DNA from: Flavobacteriaceae bacterium NBU2973 | GTDB taxonomy: Bacteria > Bacteroidota > Bacteroidia > Flavobacteriales > Flavobacteriaceae | Direction: 5' to 3' | Assembly (NCBI GenBank): GCA_026162565.1 | Contig: JAOEIQ010000012.1 | Span: forward strand, 1 to 64,000 | DNA: 64,000 nucleotides | Part shown: positions 9,741 through 20,000 of the stretch, in pieces | How positions within the stretch are numbered: position 1 is the stretch's first letter | Layout: each line of letters begins with the position of its first letter | Made by a program: the position numbers and the translations under genes | Notes under the pieces: generated by a model | What the model was told of the DNA's origin: nothing | Database searches by the model: none | The model's input: only the letters and a program-made list of their open reading frames with translations

Positions 9741-9770
9741 TAAAAGTACCGCTTAAGGATTGTTACCAAA
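9741..9770 (-). promoter_or_regulatory. Predicted promoter of the fibre operon
   Basis: Read on the minus strand, TTTG (9770-9767) is followed after 18 nt by TACTTTTA (9748-9741), one mismatch from the Bacteroidota -7 consensus TAnnTTTG. Transcription would start near 9734, leaving an untranslated leader of about 85 nt before the lamin-tail gene. Confidence 0.45.
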
Positions 9771-9777
9771 AGCTATT

Positions 9778-9811
9778 TTTAGTGAACGGACAAAAAAATT
9801 TAGTGAATGAA
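9778..9811. promoter_or_regulatory. Direct repeat with 21-bp period, candidate LytTR-regulator operator
   Basis: TTTAGTGAA occurs at 9778-9786 and again at 9799-9807. Similarity extends three further positions (TTTAGTGAA-Y-G-R-A). The start-to-start distance is 21 bp, two helical turns, which is the arrangement used by LytTR-domain regulators such as AgrA and BtsR. It lies eight bases upstream of the predicted -33 element of the fibre operon and directly downstream of a LytTR regulator gene. Confidence 0.5.
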
Positions 9812-9814
9812 AAC

Positions 9815-9830
9815 TTTCAAATATTTGAAA
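9815..9830. other. Perfect 16-bp palindrome after the response regulator gene
   Basis: TTTCAAATATTTGAAA is a perfect palindrome 10 nt past the stop codon of the LytTR gene and 4 nt from the second direct-repeat half-site. On the minus strand it is followed by T-rich sequence, so it may be a weak terminator for the regulator operon, or a second dimer-binding site. Confidence 0.35.
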
Positions 9831-9839
9831 ATGAATTTT

Positions 9840-10547
9840 TTAGCTGATATGCCTTTTTAATTCAGCTCGATGTTTAGTGCTTAAAGGAATTTTTGCACTA
9901 CCTAGATTAACTATTTTAGTATCTATAGAAGTTATATGGTTAACATTTATAACATACGATCGATGTGATTTAATAAAATAGTTGGTATTTAGTTTCTCGT
10001 AAGTGTGTTTAAGGGTATGTGGCACTAAATACTGATTGACTTTTGTGTTTATATAACAATAGTTATCGTAAGCCTTGAGGTAAGTAATATCCTTTTGATT
10101 TACCTTGTGCATTCTGCCTTCATGCTTTATTAAAAAAAAGTCGTCTGTAGTGAGTGAAAAATTATGCCATGCCAATTGTATATTACTTCGCAATCCTGCT
10201 TCAGTAAAGGGCTTTACAATATAACCAAGTGGTTTTGTGGTTTTAACACGCTCTATAGTGTCTGGATCTGTTTGTGAGGTAAGGTATAAATAAGGGATGC
10301 TTTTTTTATCTAGCTCTACAGCCAAGTCAATACCATCTTTATAATCATCTAGATTAATATCTACCAGTACTAAATCTGGTTGAGTAGTGTTAATTGCTGA
10401 CAATGCTTCCGATACATTGTCTGCATCACCTGCAACCTTAAAACCTTGTTTTTTTAATGCGGTTTCTATGGTAGCACAAATGAGAGGTTCATCCTCAACA
10501 ATAAATATGTTTAAGCGTTTGTTCAAAACTATATTTTTAAGCAACAT
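9840..10547 (-). CDS. LytTR-family response regulator
   Basis: 235 aa. The receiver domain spans about 12-128, with acidic pocket E18-D19, phosphoacceptor D63 (LVLVDINLDD), T90 and K112 (YIVKPF). A LytTR DNA-binding domain follows (about 137-234; ITYLKAYDNYCYI, KSHRSYVINVNHI, IPLSTKHRAELK). Such proteins bind paired direct repeats as dimers and activate adjacent promoters. It lies 67 nt downstream of two histidine kinase genes in the same direction, its probable partners. Immediately downstream is a 21-bp-period direct repeat next to a promoter-like sequence for the fibre operon, the most plausible target. The exact start is uncertain; an initiation later within the first ten codons would still leave the receiver intact. 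Confidence 0.9.
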   Translation of the reverse strand: MLLKNIVLNKRLNIFIVEDEPLICATIETALKKQGFKVAGDADNVSEALSAINTTQPDLVLVDINLDDYKDGIDLAVELDKKSIPYLYLTSQTDPDTIERVKTTKPLGYIVKPFTEAGLRSNIQLAWHNFSLTTDDFFLIKHEGRMHKVNQKDITYLKAYDNYCYINTKVNQYLVPHTLKHTYEKLNTNYFIKSHRSYVINVNHITSIDTKIVNLGSAKIPLSTKHRAELKRHIS

Positions 10548-10614
10548 ATTTATTTTTTGTATAAGGTTATTTAAGTTTTTAGTAAAGTACTATTTTTTTT
10601 TAGTTAACAATTGC

Positions 10615-12405
10615 TTACGATAATATCGTGTACTTATTTATGCTTAAACTAGCAATGGTTCCACTATTTTTATCTCTAGGTTGAATTACTAAATTTGCTT
10701 TAAGTTTTTTGGATAGAGCTTTCATTAAGGTAATCCCAAACGAGGATTCAGAAGGCTTTTTTGTAATACCTGTACCATTATCAATTACCTGAAGAATGAG
10801 TTGATTGTTGTTTTCATGTAATTTTAATTGCAGTAATTTATCATCAATATCTGTGTATGCATGTTTAATAACATTGGTAATTAATTCATTAAGAATAAGT
10901 CCCAGTGGTGTTATCGTTTCAATATCCAAAACTATTGGTGCTACATCTATCTCTGTTTTTAAGGAGTCTGGACCTGCCAAATGACTTTCTACAATATCTT
11001 TGGTTAAATCGCCAATGTATTCTTGTAAGTTAATGCCAACCAACTCGTCTTTATTATATAATTTTTGATGAATTAATATCATAGAACGCACGCGATTTTC
11101 GGCTTCTTTAATGGCTGTTTTGGCTTGGGTGTCATCGGCATTTTCAGATTGTAAGTACAATAAGCTCGATACAATTTGAAAGCTATTTTTTACACGATGA
11201 TGAATTTCTTTAAGCAAGGTGTTTTTCTCACTTAAGGCTACTTCTAATAATGTTTTTTGTTTATCTAACAGTAAGTTTTTTTGTCGGTTTTTATAGCCAA
11301 AGTAACCCACGAGACTTAAAACAAGCAAACCTCCTATTAAAAGACTTAAATAGAGTTTGTTTTGCTGTTCCTTTTTCTCCTTTTCTGCAGTAAGTAGTTT
11401 TACCTGACTGTCCTTTTTTTCGGTTTCGTATTTGGTTTCTAAATCATTAACAATTTGGTCTCTTTGTTTTTCTTTAATCTCTTCAAAAACTTCGATGTAG
11501 GCATTTCTAAACTCAACAGCTTCTTTGTAATCGCCTTTTAATTGATAATAGTCAGCAATATTTCTTAATAACAAACTTTTATCTCTTATGGATGATACTG
11601 TTTTTACAGCAGCTTTTGCTCTTTCAATAATAGACGCCATGCCTGTAATGTCATTTGCCTTAACTTTTGCGTTAATTAAATGGTATAAATTAATTTCAGA
11701 TTCTGGATTGTCAGGACTTTGCTGTGTTGCTTTTTCTAAATAAGGCAGCGCCTTTATATAGTTCTGTTGCTTTACATAATAATAACCAAGATTAGCATAA
11801 GTGGTATAATCCATTTCTGGATGAATAGCCATTTCTAAGGTTTGCAACATGGTTTTTTCAGCTTTTTCCTGTTCACCTAAAGAAGAATACACAGCACCTA
11901 AATTTATCAACGATTTTTTTTGAAGACTTAAGTTTTTGTTCTCTAATGCTTTTTTATAAGATAACTCATAGTATTCTTTGCCTTTATTATAATTATCTGT
12001 CATATGAAACATGATACCTATGGTATGCAATATTTCTGCTTGGTATTCAAGGTTGTTTTCTTCGCAGATTTTTAAAGCTTCAAAATAATTTTTACTGGCC
12101 ACTTCAAAGTCACCTTCAATAATTTCATGGTAAAGTCCAATATTCTCTAAAGCGATAGCTTTACCAAAAGGGTAGTTGTTTTCTTGTGAAAGTTTTAAAG
12201 CCTTATTGCTATAAATTAAGGAACTGTCATTACTTAAATTGGTGTATTCCCAGGCTAAATCAGTTAAGAGCTTTACCTTGGTTGAGGTGGTTTTTACTGT
12301 GTCTATAGACTTCAGTAATTGTTTGGTGTTTTGGGCATTGGTATTTAAAAATCCAATAAACACCATAACAAGAAGTAAAACAGGGTGATTAAAATAGTTT
12401 TTCAT
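10615..12405 (-). CDS. TPR sensor histidine kinase (HisKA_2 type), paralogue A
   Basis: 596 aa. A signal peptide or N-terminal hydrophobic segment (1-24) precedes about six TPR-like helical repeats (about 60-310) predicted to be periplasmic. A coiled coil (about 310-350), one membrane segment (about 351-370) and a second coiled linker (372-395) follow. The HisKA_2 dimerisation domain contains the phosphoacceptor motif EIHHRVKN (H403). The HATPase domain has the N-box around N506 (LILNELITNVIKHAY) and a G-box DNGTGI. The start ATG shares one base with the stop of the upstream kinase (TAATG), so translation is coupled. Probable partner: the LytTR regulator 67 nt downstream. The signal sensed by the TPR domain is unknown. 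Confidence 0.88.
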   Translation of the reverse strand: MKNYFNHPVLLLVMVFIGFLNTNAQNTKQLLKSIDTVKTTSTKVKLLTDLAWEYTNLSNDSSLIYSNKALKLSQENNYPFGKAIALENIGLYHEIIEGDFEVASKNYFEALKICEENNLEYQAEILHTIGIMFHMTDNYNKGKEYYELSYKKALENKNLSLQKKSLINLGAVYSSLGEQEKAEKTMLQTLEMAIHPEMDYTTYANLGYYYVKQQNYIKALPYLEKATQQSPDNPESEINLYHLINAKVKANDITGMASIIERAKAAVKTVSSIRDKSLLLRNIADYYQLKGDYKEAVEFRNAYIEVFEEIKEKQRDQIVNDLETKYETEKKDSQVKLLTAEKEKKEQQNKLYLSLLIGGLLVLSLVGYFGYKNRQKNLLLDKQKTLLEVALSEKNTLLKEIHHRVKNSFQIVSSLLYLQSENADDTQAKTAIKEAENRVRSMILIHQKLYNKDELVGINLQEYIGDLTKDIVESHLAGPDSLKTEIDVAPIVLDIETITPLGLILNELITNVIKHAYTDIDDKLLQLKLHENNNQLILQVIDNGTGITKKPSESSFGITLMKALSKKLKANLVIQPRDKNSGTIASLSINKYTILS

Positions 12406-14297
12406 TAGGTAATGATGTTATATTTTGTAATACCCAAAAGTGCTTCTGTACCTTCGTTGATAGAAGAGTTGTAATTAAGGGTTGCTTTTAACTTTTTAGA
12501 CAGTGCTTTAATGAGTTGTAATCCAAAGGATGAGGTGCTTGGCTCACCTTCAAAGCCTTTGCCATTATCACTAACTTTTAAAATAAGCTGGTCGTTTTGC
12601 TTTTGAAAATTGACATTGATTTGACTCGCTTCAGTCACCACATCAAAGGCATGTTTTAGCGTGTTAATTATGAGTTCATTTAATATTAAGCCAATAGGTG
12701 TGATGGTTTCAATATCCAAAACCATGGGTTCTATATTGAGGTTATAGTTGATTTTCTCGTTTTTAAATTGATGGCTTTCAAAGATATCAGTCACCAAATC
12801 ATGGATATATTCTTTGGTATTAATACCAACCAATTCGTCTTTGTTATATAGTTTTTGGTGCACCAAAACCATAGATCGTACACGATTCTCTGCCTCTTTT
12901 ATAGCGAGTTTGGCTTCGTCATCATCCATGCTTTCGGATTGTAAATACAATAAGCTGGATACAATTTGAAAGCTGTTTTTTACACGATGGTGTACCTCTT
13001 TAAGTAAGGTGTTTTTTTCGTCAAGCGCATTTTCTAATAACACTTTTTGTTTGGCGAGAATATGATTTTTCCGTCTGTTTTTAATAAAAAAATAGGATAG
13101 AGAGATAAGAATGATGGTACCTAGTGCTAGAATCCAAGACAATAACTTTTTATCAGCTTCTTTTTTTTCTAAAGCACGCTCTTTTTCTTGAGTGGCATAT
13201 TTAACCTCGTAATCAGCTATTTTATCTAATTGTTCAGCTGAACGAAGGCCATCTTCAAGTTGTTTTCTGTCTAATAAAATATCATAAGCATTTTTATAAT
13301 CCTCATTCTCTATATATGCTTTTTGAAGTAAACGGTATTCGTTAGAGTGCGTCACTAAATAATTGGCGTTTTTCAGCTTTGATATAGATCGCTTTAATAG
13401 TGGTATAGCAAGCTCTGGCGTATTATTATCCAAGTAAATTTCAGAGAGCGTTGCTGTAGAAAATGCTAATGTATTTAAATGGTTTAAGCTGTCAGAAGTG
13501 CTAATAATCCGTTTTAAATCTTCAACATTTTTTGAACGTTCATCACTTAACAAAGCAGATTTTACAGGAAGATGATATTTAGGTGTGTTTACTTTTTTCT
13601 TATTGTAATAGTCTAAAAGTTTTTCAGAATAATAGGTTTGCTTTGAGTAGTTTTTTCTTTTTCCAAAATGGTCGGTAATTAAAAATAGTAAAAACCCTTT
13701 ACTCCTATGATTAGGGTATTTAGACATTAATTGCCAAGCTTTCTCAATGTTAGAATCTTGAAGTTCACTATTCCCTAATATTCCATAAATATCATAATAT
13801 CTGTGATATATTGACCAACTCTCGTAGTCAAGTTTTTTGGGGTGTAAGCTCCATAATTTTTCAGCTTCTTTTGTATAGTAGGTAGCGGAATCTGCTTGAG
13901 ATATGTTAACATATAAACTGGCTAAAGAGTTAGCGTAATTAAATTGCTCATAGATATTATTATATTTGATAGTAATATCATAACCTTTTTTACGTAGTTT
14001 TTTTGAGAGCTCTGAATTACCAGTTCTGGCTACTGTAACCGCCCAATTACCTAAATAGGAAACTTTTAATTCCTCATCCACGACAATACTATCTAATGTT
14101 TTAAAAAGAGGTATTGCTGATTTTCCATTTAGTCTAGATATTTTTAATGATAAATTATAAAGGGAATCTTGTTTAGTGCTAACGTTGTTATATTTATTAA
14201 TTATTTCGAATTGAGCTATTAAGTAATCCTTATCAATATCTTGTGCATATAATTGACAAAAAATAAAAAAGTAAATTAGACTTAAAACCTTTCTCAT
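12405..14297 (-). CDS. TPR-like sensor histidine kinase (HisKA_2 type), paralogue B
   Basis: 630 aa, the first gene of the three-gene signalling operon. A signal peptide (1-19, ending LYAQ) is followed by a long helical, TPR-like sensor region (about 25-380), a membrane segment (about 386-405), a coiled linker and a HisKA_2 domain with EVHHRVKN (H437). The HATPase has LILNELIINTLKHAF and DNGKGF. From the membrane segment onward it is strongly similar to the kinase that follows, whereas the sensor parts have diverged. This suggests a duplication with two input signals feeding one regulator, or function as a heterodimer (inference). Confidence 0.87.
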   Translation of the reverse strand: MRKVLSLIYFFIFCQLYAQDIDKDYLIAQFEIINKYNNVSTKQDSLYNLSLKISRLNGKSAIPLFKTLDSIVVDEELKVSYLGNWAVTVARTGNSELSKKLRKKGYDITIKYNNIYEQFNYANSLASLYVNISQADSATYYTKEAEKLWSLHPKKLDYESWSIYHRYYDIYGILGNSELQDSNIEKAWQLMSKYPNHRSKGFLLFLITDHFGKRKNYSKQTYYSEKLLDYYNKKKVNTPKYHLPVKSALLSDERSKNVEDLKRIISTSDSLNHLNTLAFSTATLSEIYLDNNTPELAIPLLKRSISKLKNANYLVTHSNEYRLLQKAYIENEDYKNAYDILLDRKQLEDGLRSAEQLDKIADYEVKYATQEKERALEKKEADKKLLSWILALGTIILISLSYFFIKNRRKNHILAKQKVLLENALDEKNTLLKEVHHRVKNSFQIVSSLLYLQSESMDDDEAKLAIKEAENRVRSMVLVHQKLYNKDELVGINTKEYIHDLVTDIFESHQFKNEKINYNLNIEPMVLDIETITPIGLILNELIINTLKHAFDVVTEASQINVNFQKQNDQLILKVSDNGKGFEGEPSTSSFGLQLIKALSKKLKATLNYNSSINEGTEALLGITKYNIIT

Positions 14298-14342
14298 AGA
14301 TCGTAATAAAAACGTACTAAACTAAATTACGAAAAAAATAAA

Positions 14343-15347
14343 CTATGCTTTAACATAAAAGTCAGACTGTATTTGTTGATTAATACCATCATGAAATTTG
14401 GTCATACTAAACCACTGATGAATAGCGTAATGTCCAGTTTCACCTTTTTTGTTTACAGCGATGTAACCAACCTGAAAATTTTTATAATTACTATTAGGTT
14501 TATTAACGATGCGACTGATAGCTTCTTCACAAGCTTCTTGAGGCGATTTGCCTTGACGCATGAGTTCTACAACCAAAAAGCTACCAACAGTTTTTACCAC
14601 TTCCTCGCCTAAACCTGTTGCTACACAAGCACCAATCTCGTTATCTACAAATAATCCAGAACCAATAATTGGAGAGTCTCCAACACGACCTCCCATTTTA
14701 TAGGCTAAACCACTAGTAGTACATGCTCCAGAAATATCACCATTTTTATCGATAGCTAACATACCAATAGTATCGTGGTTTTCTATATTAATAATAGGTT
14801 TGTATTCGGACTTAACTTTCCAATCTTCCCAAGCTTTTTTAGAAGCTTCAGTTAATAAATCTTCTGGCTGAAACCCTTTAGATATGGCAAACTGTTTAGC
14901 ACCTTCTCCAGCTAGCATCACATGAGGTGTGTCTTCCATAACTTTCCTAGCTACAGAAACAGCATGCGTAATATTTTGAAGATAGACAACAGAACCACAG
15001 TTACCATGCTTATCCATTATACAAGCATCGAGTGTGACGTTTCCATCACGATCAGGTAAACCACCTTTACCTACAGATTGCCCTTTTTCATTTGCTTCTT
15101 CCACTTTACATCCTTGTTCTACTGCATCCAAAGCATTCCCACCAGCTTGGAGTATTTCCATAGCTTTTGCTGTAGCTGCTTCTACATGCCAAGTGGCTAT
15201 AACAAGAGGAAGTGAAGCTTTAGAAATTGATGAAACTTCTGTTTCAGTTTTTTTTGATTTGTTTTCTGAACACGATACAATTGTGCTTCCAACAGCTAAA
15301 CCTGCTCCTGATAAGGCTGTATTTTTAATAAAATCTCTGCGCTTCAT
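14343..15347 (-). CDS. N4-(beta-N-acetylglucosaminyl)-L-asparaginase (glycosylasparaginase)
   Basis: 334 aa, an N-terminal-nucleophile hydrolase. It matches the family pattern of the periplasmic Elizabethkingia enzyme: ATWHVEAATAKAMEIL near the start of the alpha chain, GNALDAVEQG, then HDTIGM, in which T193 would become the N-terminal nucleophile after self-cleavage between D192 and T193, followed by GRVGDSPIIG. The N-terminus has a Tat-type motif (MKRRDFIKN, hydrophobic stretch) and a possible lipobox ending at C26, so export is likely. The reaction cleaves the bond between GlcNAc and the asparagine side chain, the last step of N-glycan removal. It is the third gene of the minus-strand operon after the GH92 and permease genes (gap 42 nt). 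The general asparaginase/isoaspartyl peptidase alternative is less likely because of the HDTIGM context. Confidence 0.87.
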   Translation of the reverse strand: MKRRDFIKNTALSGAGLAVGSTIVSCSENKSKKTETEVSSISKASLPLVIATWHVEAATAKAMEILQAGGNALDAVEQGCKVEEANEKGQSVGKGGLPDRDGNVTLDACIMDKHGNCGSVVYLQNITHAVSVARKVMEDTPHVMLAGEGAKQFAISKGFQPEDLLTEASKKAWEDWKVKSEYKPIINIENHDTIGMLAIDKNGDISGACTTSGLAYKMGGRVGDSPIIGSGLFVDNEIGACVATGLGEEVVKTVGSFLVVELMRQGKSPQEACEEAISRIVNKPNSNYKNFQVGYIAVNKKGETGHYAIHQWFSMTKFHDGINQQIQSDFYVKA

Positions 15348-15389
15348 TTAAAAAAGTGTTTTTATTTTCTGGGTTGACGAAAATTGGTT

Positions 15390-17057
15390 TTAATTATAAT
15401 CTACACCTTGCTTATCTAAAACTACTTTGGCTCTGTAAGCATAGAACAATAAATAGGCAAAACAGGCTACAGCGACTAAATATGAGGATTGTATACTAAA
15501 AATATCTGCCAATTTACCTTGAACAGGAGGAATGATAGCACCTCCAAGTATCATCATAATTAAAAAGGCAGACCCTTGAGATGTGTATTTTCCTAATCCA
15601 GCAATACTCAATGCAAAAATGCAAGGCCACATAATTGAACAGAATAAACCACCAGATAATAGTGCGAATAACGCTAACTGACCAGAGGCAAATGTTCCTA
15701 TTAGCATACCTAATACGCCTAAAGTGCTAAATATTTTTAAGGTGGCTACAGGCTTATCTTTAGCTAAAAAGAATCCTCCAATTTGTACCGCAATACATAT
15801 ACAAAACAATAAGATTTCATTAGTAGTGTATTTACCAAAATTGACTAATAAAATAACGCCAAATGCGATGTAAGGAACAATAATAAGTAGCACCTTTTTT
15901 AAGCCTTTACTTGGGTCAAAAACTGTAATAGCACCAACCCAACGACCAATCATTAATCCGCCCCAATACAAGGATATAAAAGGCGCTAATTCGGCATCAT
16001 TAAGAACAGGTAGGCCAAGAGTGTTTAAATTTGTTCCAGTAACAGCTTGCTTTAGAAGCTCACCAAGATTACTTCCAATAGTTACTTCTACACCTACGTA
16101 CATAAAAATAGCGAGCATACCTAGAACTAGTTGTGGATATTTCATGGCTCCCCAACCTTCAGCTTTTTTAGAAGCGTTAGAGTTTGCAAACCAGGTGCAA
16201 GCAATAACAGCAAGTAATGCAATTAATAATAGGAGCATACGTTTATTCTCAACTGCTTCAGTAGGAACAGTATCTCCAGTGTAAGTCATAAATATCATGG
16301 TGAAACAAACAACTATAATTGCAGTTAAAACGATTAAAACATTTCTTGCTTTATTAGCTGATTCAAATGTTGTTTCGGATTTTAACGATGGTAATTTTTT
16401 TGAAAAGTAAAACAACGCTGCAGCAACTAAAAACAATATTCCAACACCTATATATAGACTCTGAACCGTCATAAGTGTTATCTGGTTGCTCTTGATCATA
16501 CTAGCTAATTCATCTGTAGACCAACTAGCAGATCCAAATATTATTAAACTCACTACCACAGGACCAATCGTTGTTCCAAAGGAATTAATACCTCCAGCTA
16601 AATTTAAACGATGCGACCCTGTTTTTGGGTCACCCAAAGCAATGGCAAAAGGATTTGCTGCTGTTTGTTGAAGTGAAAATCCGAGACCTACAATAAATAA
16701 TGCTAGTAAAACTAGATAGAATATTTGAGTCTCACCTTGTTCAGATCCATTAACCACAAAGCACATAACTATAGCTCCGATAGCAGACATTAATAAGCCA
16801 TATACAATTCCCGATTTGTAACCCCAATTATTTAGAATATCTTTTTTCATGGCACTAGATAGAATAAATAAAAGTAGAGCACCAATATAATAAGCTCCAT
16901 AAAAGGCAAAATCTACCAGTTGTGATTGAAACTGATCGATATTAAAATAGGTTTTACAAAATGGTATAAAAACACCATTAGACGCTGCAATAAATCCCCA
17001 GAAAAAGAACACAGTTACTAAAGTAGTAAGAGCTGATTTGTTGTTTTGATTAGTCAT
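15390..17057 (-). CDS. Sugar permease of the major facilitator superfamily (FHS/FucP-like)
   Basis: 555 aa, with at least 12 hydrophobic segments. The N-terminal half shows features of the fucose/glucose/GlcNAc proton symporter branch: [17 protein letters not shown] in the first helix, [13 protein letters not shown], and [18 protein letters not shown]. It is longer than typical members (about 410-440 aa), with extra hydrophobic segments in the middle (around residues 225-300) and before the last helices. Located between a secreted alpha-mannosidase and a glycosylasparaginase, it most likely imports a monosaccharide released from N-glycans, such as mannose or N-acetylglucosamine. The substrate is inferred from context only. 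Confidence 0.82.
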   Translation of the reverse strand: MTNQNNKSALTTLVTVFFFWGFIAASNGVFIPFCKTYFNIDQFQSQLVDFAFYGAYYIGALLLFILSSAMKKDILNNWGYKSGIVYGLLMSAIGAIVMCFVVNGSEQGETQIFYLVLLALFIVGLGFSLQQTAANPFAIALGDPKTGSHRLNLAGGINSFGTTIGPVVVSLIIFGSASWSTDELASMIKSNQITLMTVQSLYIGVGILFLVAAALFYFSKKLPSLKSETTFESANKARNVLIVLTAIIVVCFTMIFMTYTGDTVPTEAVENKRMLLLLIALLAVIACTWFANSNASKKAEGWGAMKYPQLVLGMLAIFMYVGVEVTIGSNLGELLKQAVTGTNLNTLGLPVLNDAELAPFISLYWGGLMIGRWVGAITVFDPSKGLKKVLLIIVPYIAFGVILLVNFGKYTTNEILLFCICIAVQIGGFFLAKDKPVATLKIFSTLGVLGMLIGTFASGQLALFALLSGGLFCSIMWPCIFALSIAGLGKYTSQGSAFLIMMILGGAIIPPVQGKLADIFSIQSSYLVAVACFAYLLFYAYRAKVVLDKQGVDYN

Positions 17058-17091
17058 ATATTTTTAATTAGTTTTTTAAATATAGTGTATT

Positions 17092-20000
17092 CTATTTGAT
17101 TACAATTTCATCTACAAACAACCAACTTCTACCATCATGTTTATAACCTAAATGCCATTCTGGAAGTTTGCCCAGTTTTTTGGCGATGATTTTTATGTAG
17201 CGATATTTTTTTGAGACTTGTTTAAAATGAACTTTTTTAATAGTAACATCTTCAGATTGAATAGACGCATCTATTTTTCTAGATTGCTTTTCAATTGGGA
17301 AAAATTTTGTACCATCAATAGAGCCTAAAAAGTTTACTTCTGTTGGGTAGAAAATCCATGAGCGTTGGTCTTGTAAAAAAGCTACTGAAATCTCACTAAT
17401 TTCTTTTTCACTTCCTAAATCAACAACAGCAACTAAATCTGTATCAAAATAACCTTGCCAAGTACCTGTTCTAAAATCTTCTGTGCCGAAAATCCCATCT
17501 ATTAAAGCATTGTTTCCTCCAGCATTGTATTGATTGGCATATTCAGTTTTTAAATCAATTTTTAAATTGGGGTCAATTTTGTAAAAATCAGTATTAATAA
17601 CAGTGCTTTTCACATTATTCTTTTCTGCATAGACTTTTAAAGTGGCTTTTTCTGAAACTGTAAATGGTGTTGTGTATTTCTTGAAGTCATCATCTAAAGA
17701 ATAAAAAATTTCAGCTTCTACATCTGCGTTTCGTAAAGTAACTTCTGTACTCCCTTTAAAAGCAATATCACCTTTGGCAATAAATGGTGCCGTAACGATT
17801 AAATGCTCATCAATTGAAGTTGATGGAATACATTTATCTTTGGTTCCCCAATCTGTTGGAGTATTGGTCATTTCAAAAACCAAATGCCCTCCATTAACTA
17901 TGTCTTGATGATTGATAAATGAGTATTCATAATTTTCCCCATTCAGTTGAACAGATTTTATATATTTATTTTCTTCAGAAATAGTATTTGCTTGAACTGT
18001 AAATGTTTTTCCATTTTCTAAATTAATGGTTGCTTTTTCAAACAATGGGCTTCCTATAATATATTGATTGGATGCTGGAGTAACTGGATAAAAGCCTAAA
18101 GACGAAAAAATATACCAAGCACTCATTTGTCCACAATCCTCGTTTCCTGAAATTCCGTCTGGAGTATTGGTGTATAATTCTGTTAAAATCTGACGAACCT
18201 TTTCTTGTGTTTTGTATGGTTTATTTACAAAATTGTATAAATATGCCATATGATGACTAGGCTCATTTCCGTGCGCATACTGCCCAATTAAACCAGTAAT
18301 ATCAACTTGATGGCGACCAGAAGTTTTATCTTCAGCAGTAAATAATTTATCCAGCTGATTTTCTAATTTATCTTTTCCTCCAAGCAATTTTATAAAACCA
18401 GAAATATCTTGAGGCACATAAAAACTATATTGCCATGAATTGGCTTCTGTATAATTGAAATTTACTTCATAAGGATCAAAAGGAGCAAACCACGAATTAC
18501 GAAAACGTCCTCTCATAAATTGAGATTCTGGATCAAAAACATTTTTATAATACTGTGCTCTTTCTGAATAGGTTTTGTAATCATCTTCTTTACCTAAAGA
18601 CTTTGCCATTTGAGCAATCGTCCAATCATCATAGGCGTATTCCAAGGTTTTAGAAACTGATTCACTTTCTTTTTCTACTGGAATAAAACCAAATTTTTTA
18701 TAGGATTCTAACCCTAATTTATCACGAGTTGCAGAATGGTTCATTGCTGTAAAAGCTTTTTCAACATCATAATTTTTTATGCCTTTTAAATAGGCATCAG
18801 CAATTACAGGAACTGCATGATAGCCAATCATACAACCTGTATAACACCCAGATAAATCCCAAATTGGCATGATTCCACCTTCGTCGTATTTAGCTAAAAA
18901 TGTATTGATAAAATCATTGGTTCTTTCTTGTTCAATAATAGTATATAATGGATGTGTAGCTCTATAAGTATCCCAGAGAGAAAATACTGTGTAGTAATCA
19001 AAATCATTCGTTTGATGAATGTTTAAATCCATGCCACGATAACGACCATCTACATCTTGATATAAATTTGGTGCAATCATGGTATGATACATAGAAGTGT
19101 AAAAGTTAACTTTATTATCATGATTAGAATCTTCAATAACTATTTTTTCTAGTTGCTTTTCCCAAGCTTGTTGCGCTTCTTTCTTAATTTCGTCAAAGGA
19201 TTTATCTCCAATTTCTTGTTCTAGATTTTTTTTAGCACCTTCAACATCAACCGCTGATATGCCTATTTTTATATAAACAGGATTGTTTTGAGGGTTATTA
19301 ATGACAAATGCAGCTTTTCTATATCTAGGGTCAGGAGGTCTGCTCATCGATATAAGGTTGTTTGTGTTTATTGGTTCAGAAAACACCATGTAAAAAAACA
19401 AACGTTGATCATCAGCCCATGCTTTTGAATGTCTAAAACCTATAACTGTTGTGTCGTTGACTATATCAAAATTATAATCCAATAATTCATCACGATGTTC
19501 TAAATCTAGTACTACAATTTGATTTTCCGAAGATGGGAATAGATATTTATGTATACCACTACGTTTAGAAACAGTCAACTCAACATCAATATTTGTGTCA
19601 TCTAAATGAACTTTATAGTAGCCTGGTTCTGCAATTTCTTTCCCATGAGAAAATGCTGATTTATATCCTTCTTTCCCATCTGCACCATTATTAAAAACTT
19701 GCTTGTTGGTAGGCATTAACAAAATATCTCCATAATCTGAAACTCCTGTTCCACTTAAATGTGTATGCGAAAATCCATAAATGTAATTATCAGAATAATG
19801 ATAGCCAGAACAACCATCCCAACCATCTAATCGAGTATCTGGTGAAAGTTGCATCATTCCAAATGGCATAGTAGCTCCTGGATAGGTGTGGCCATGACCA
19901 CCAGTTCCAATAAAGGGGTTAACAAAAGAAATAAGTGGTTTGTTTTTTTCTGCTGGTTGATGAGCAGTCTTATTTTTACACGAAGTAAGTAGGAGTGAAA

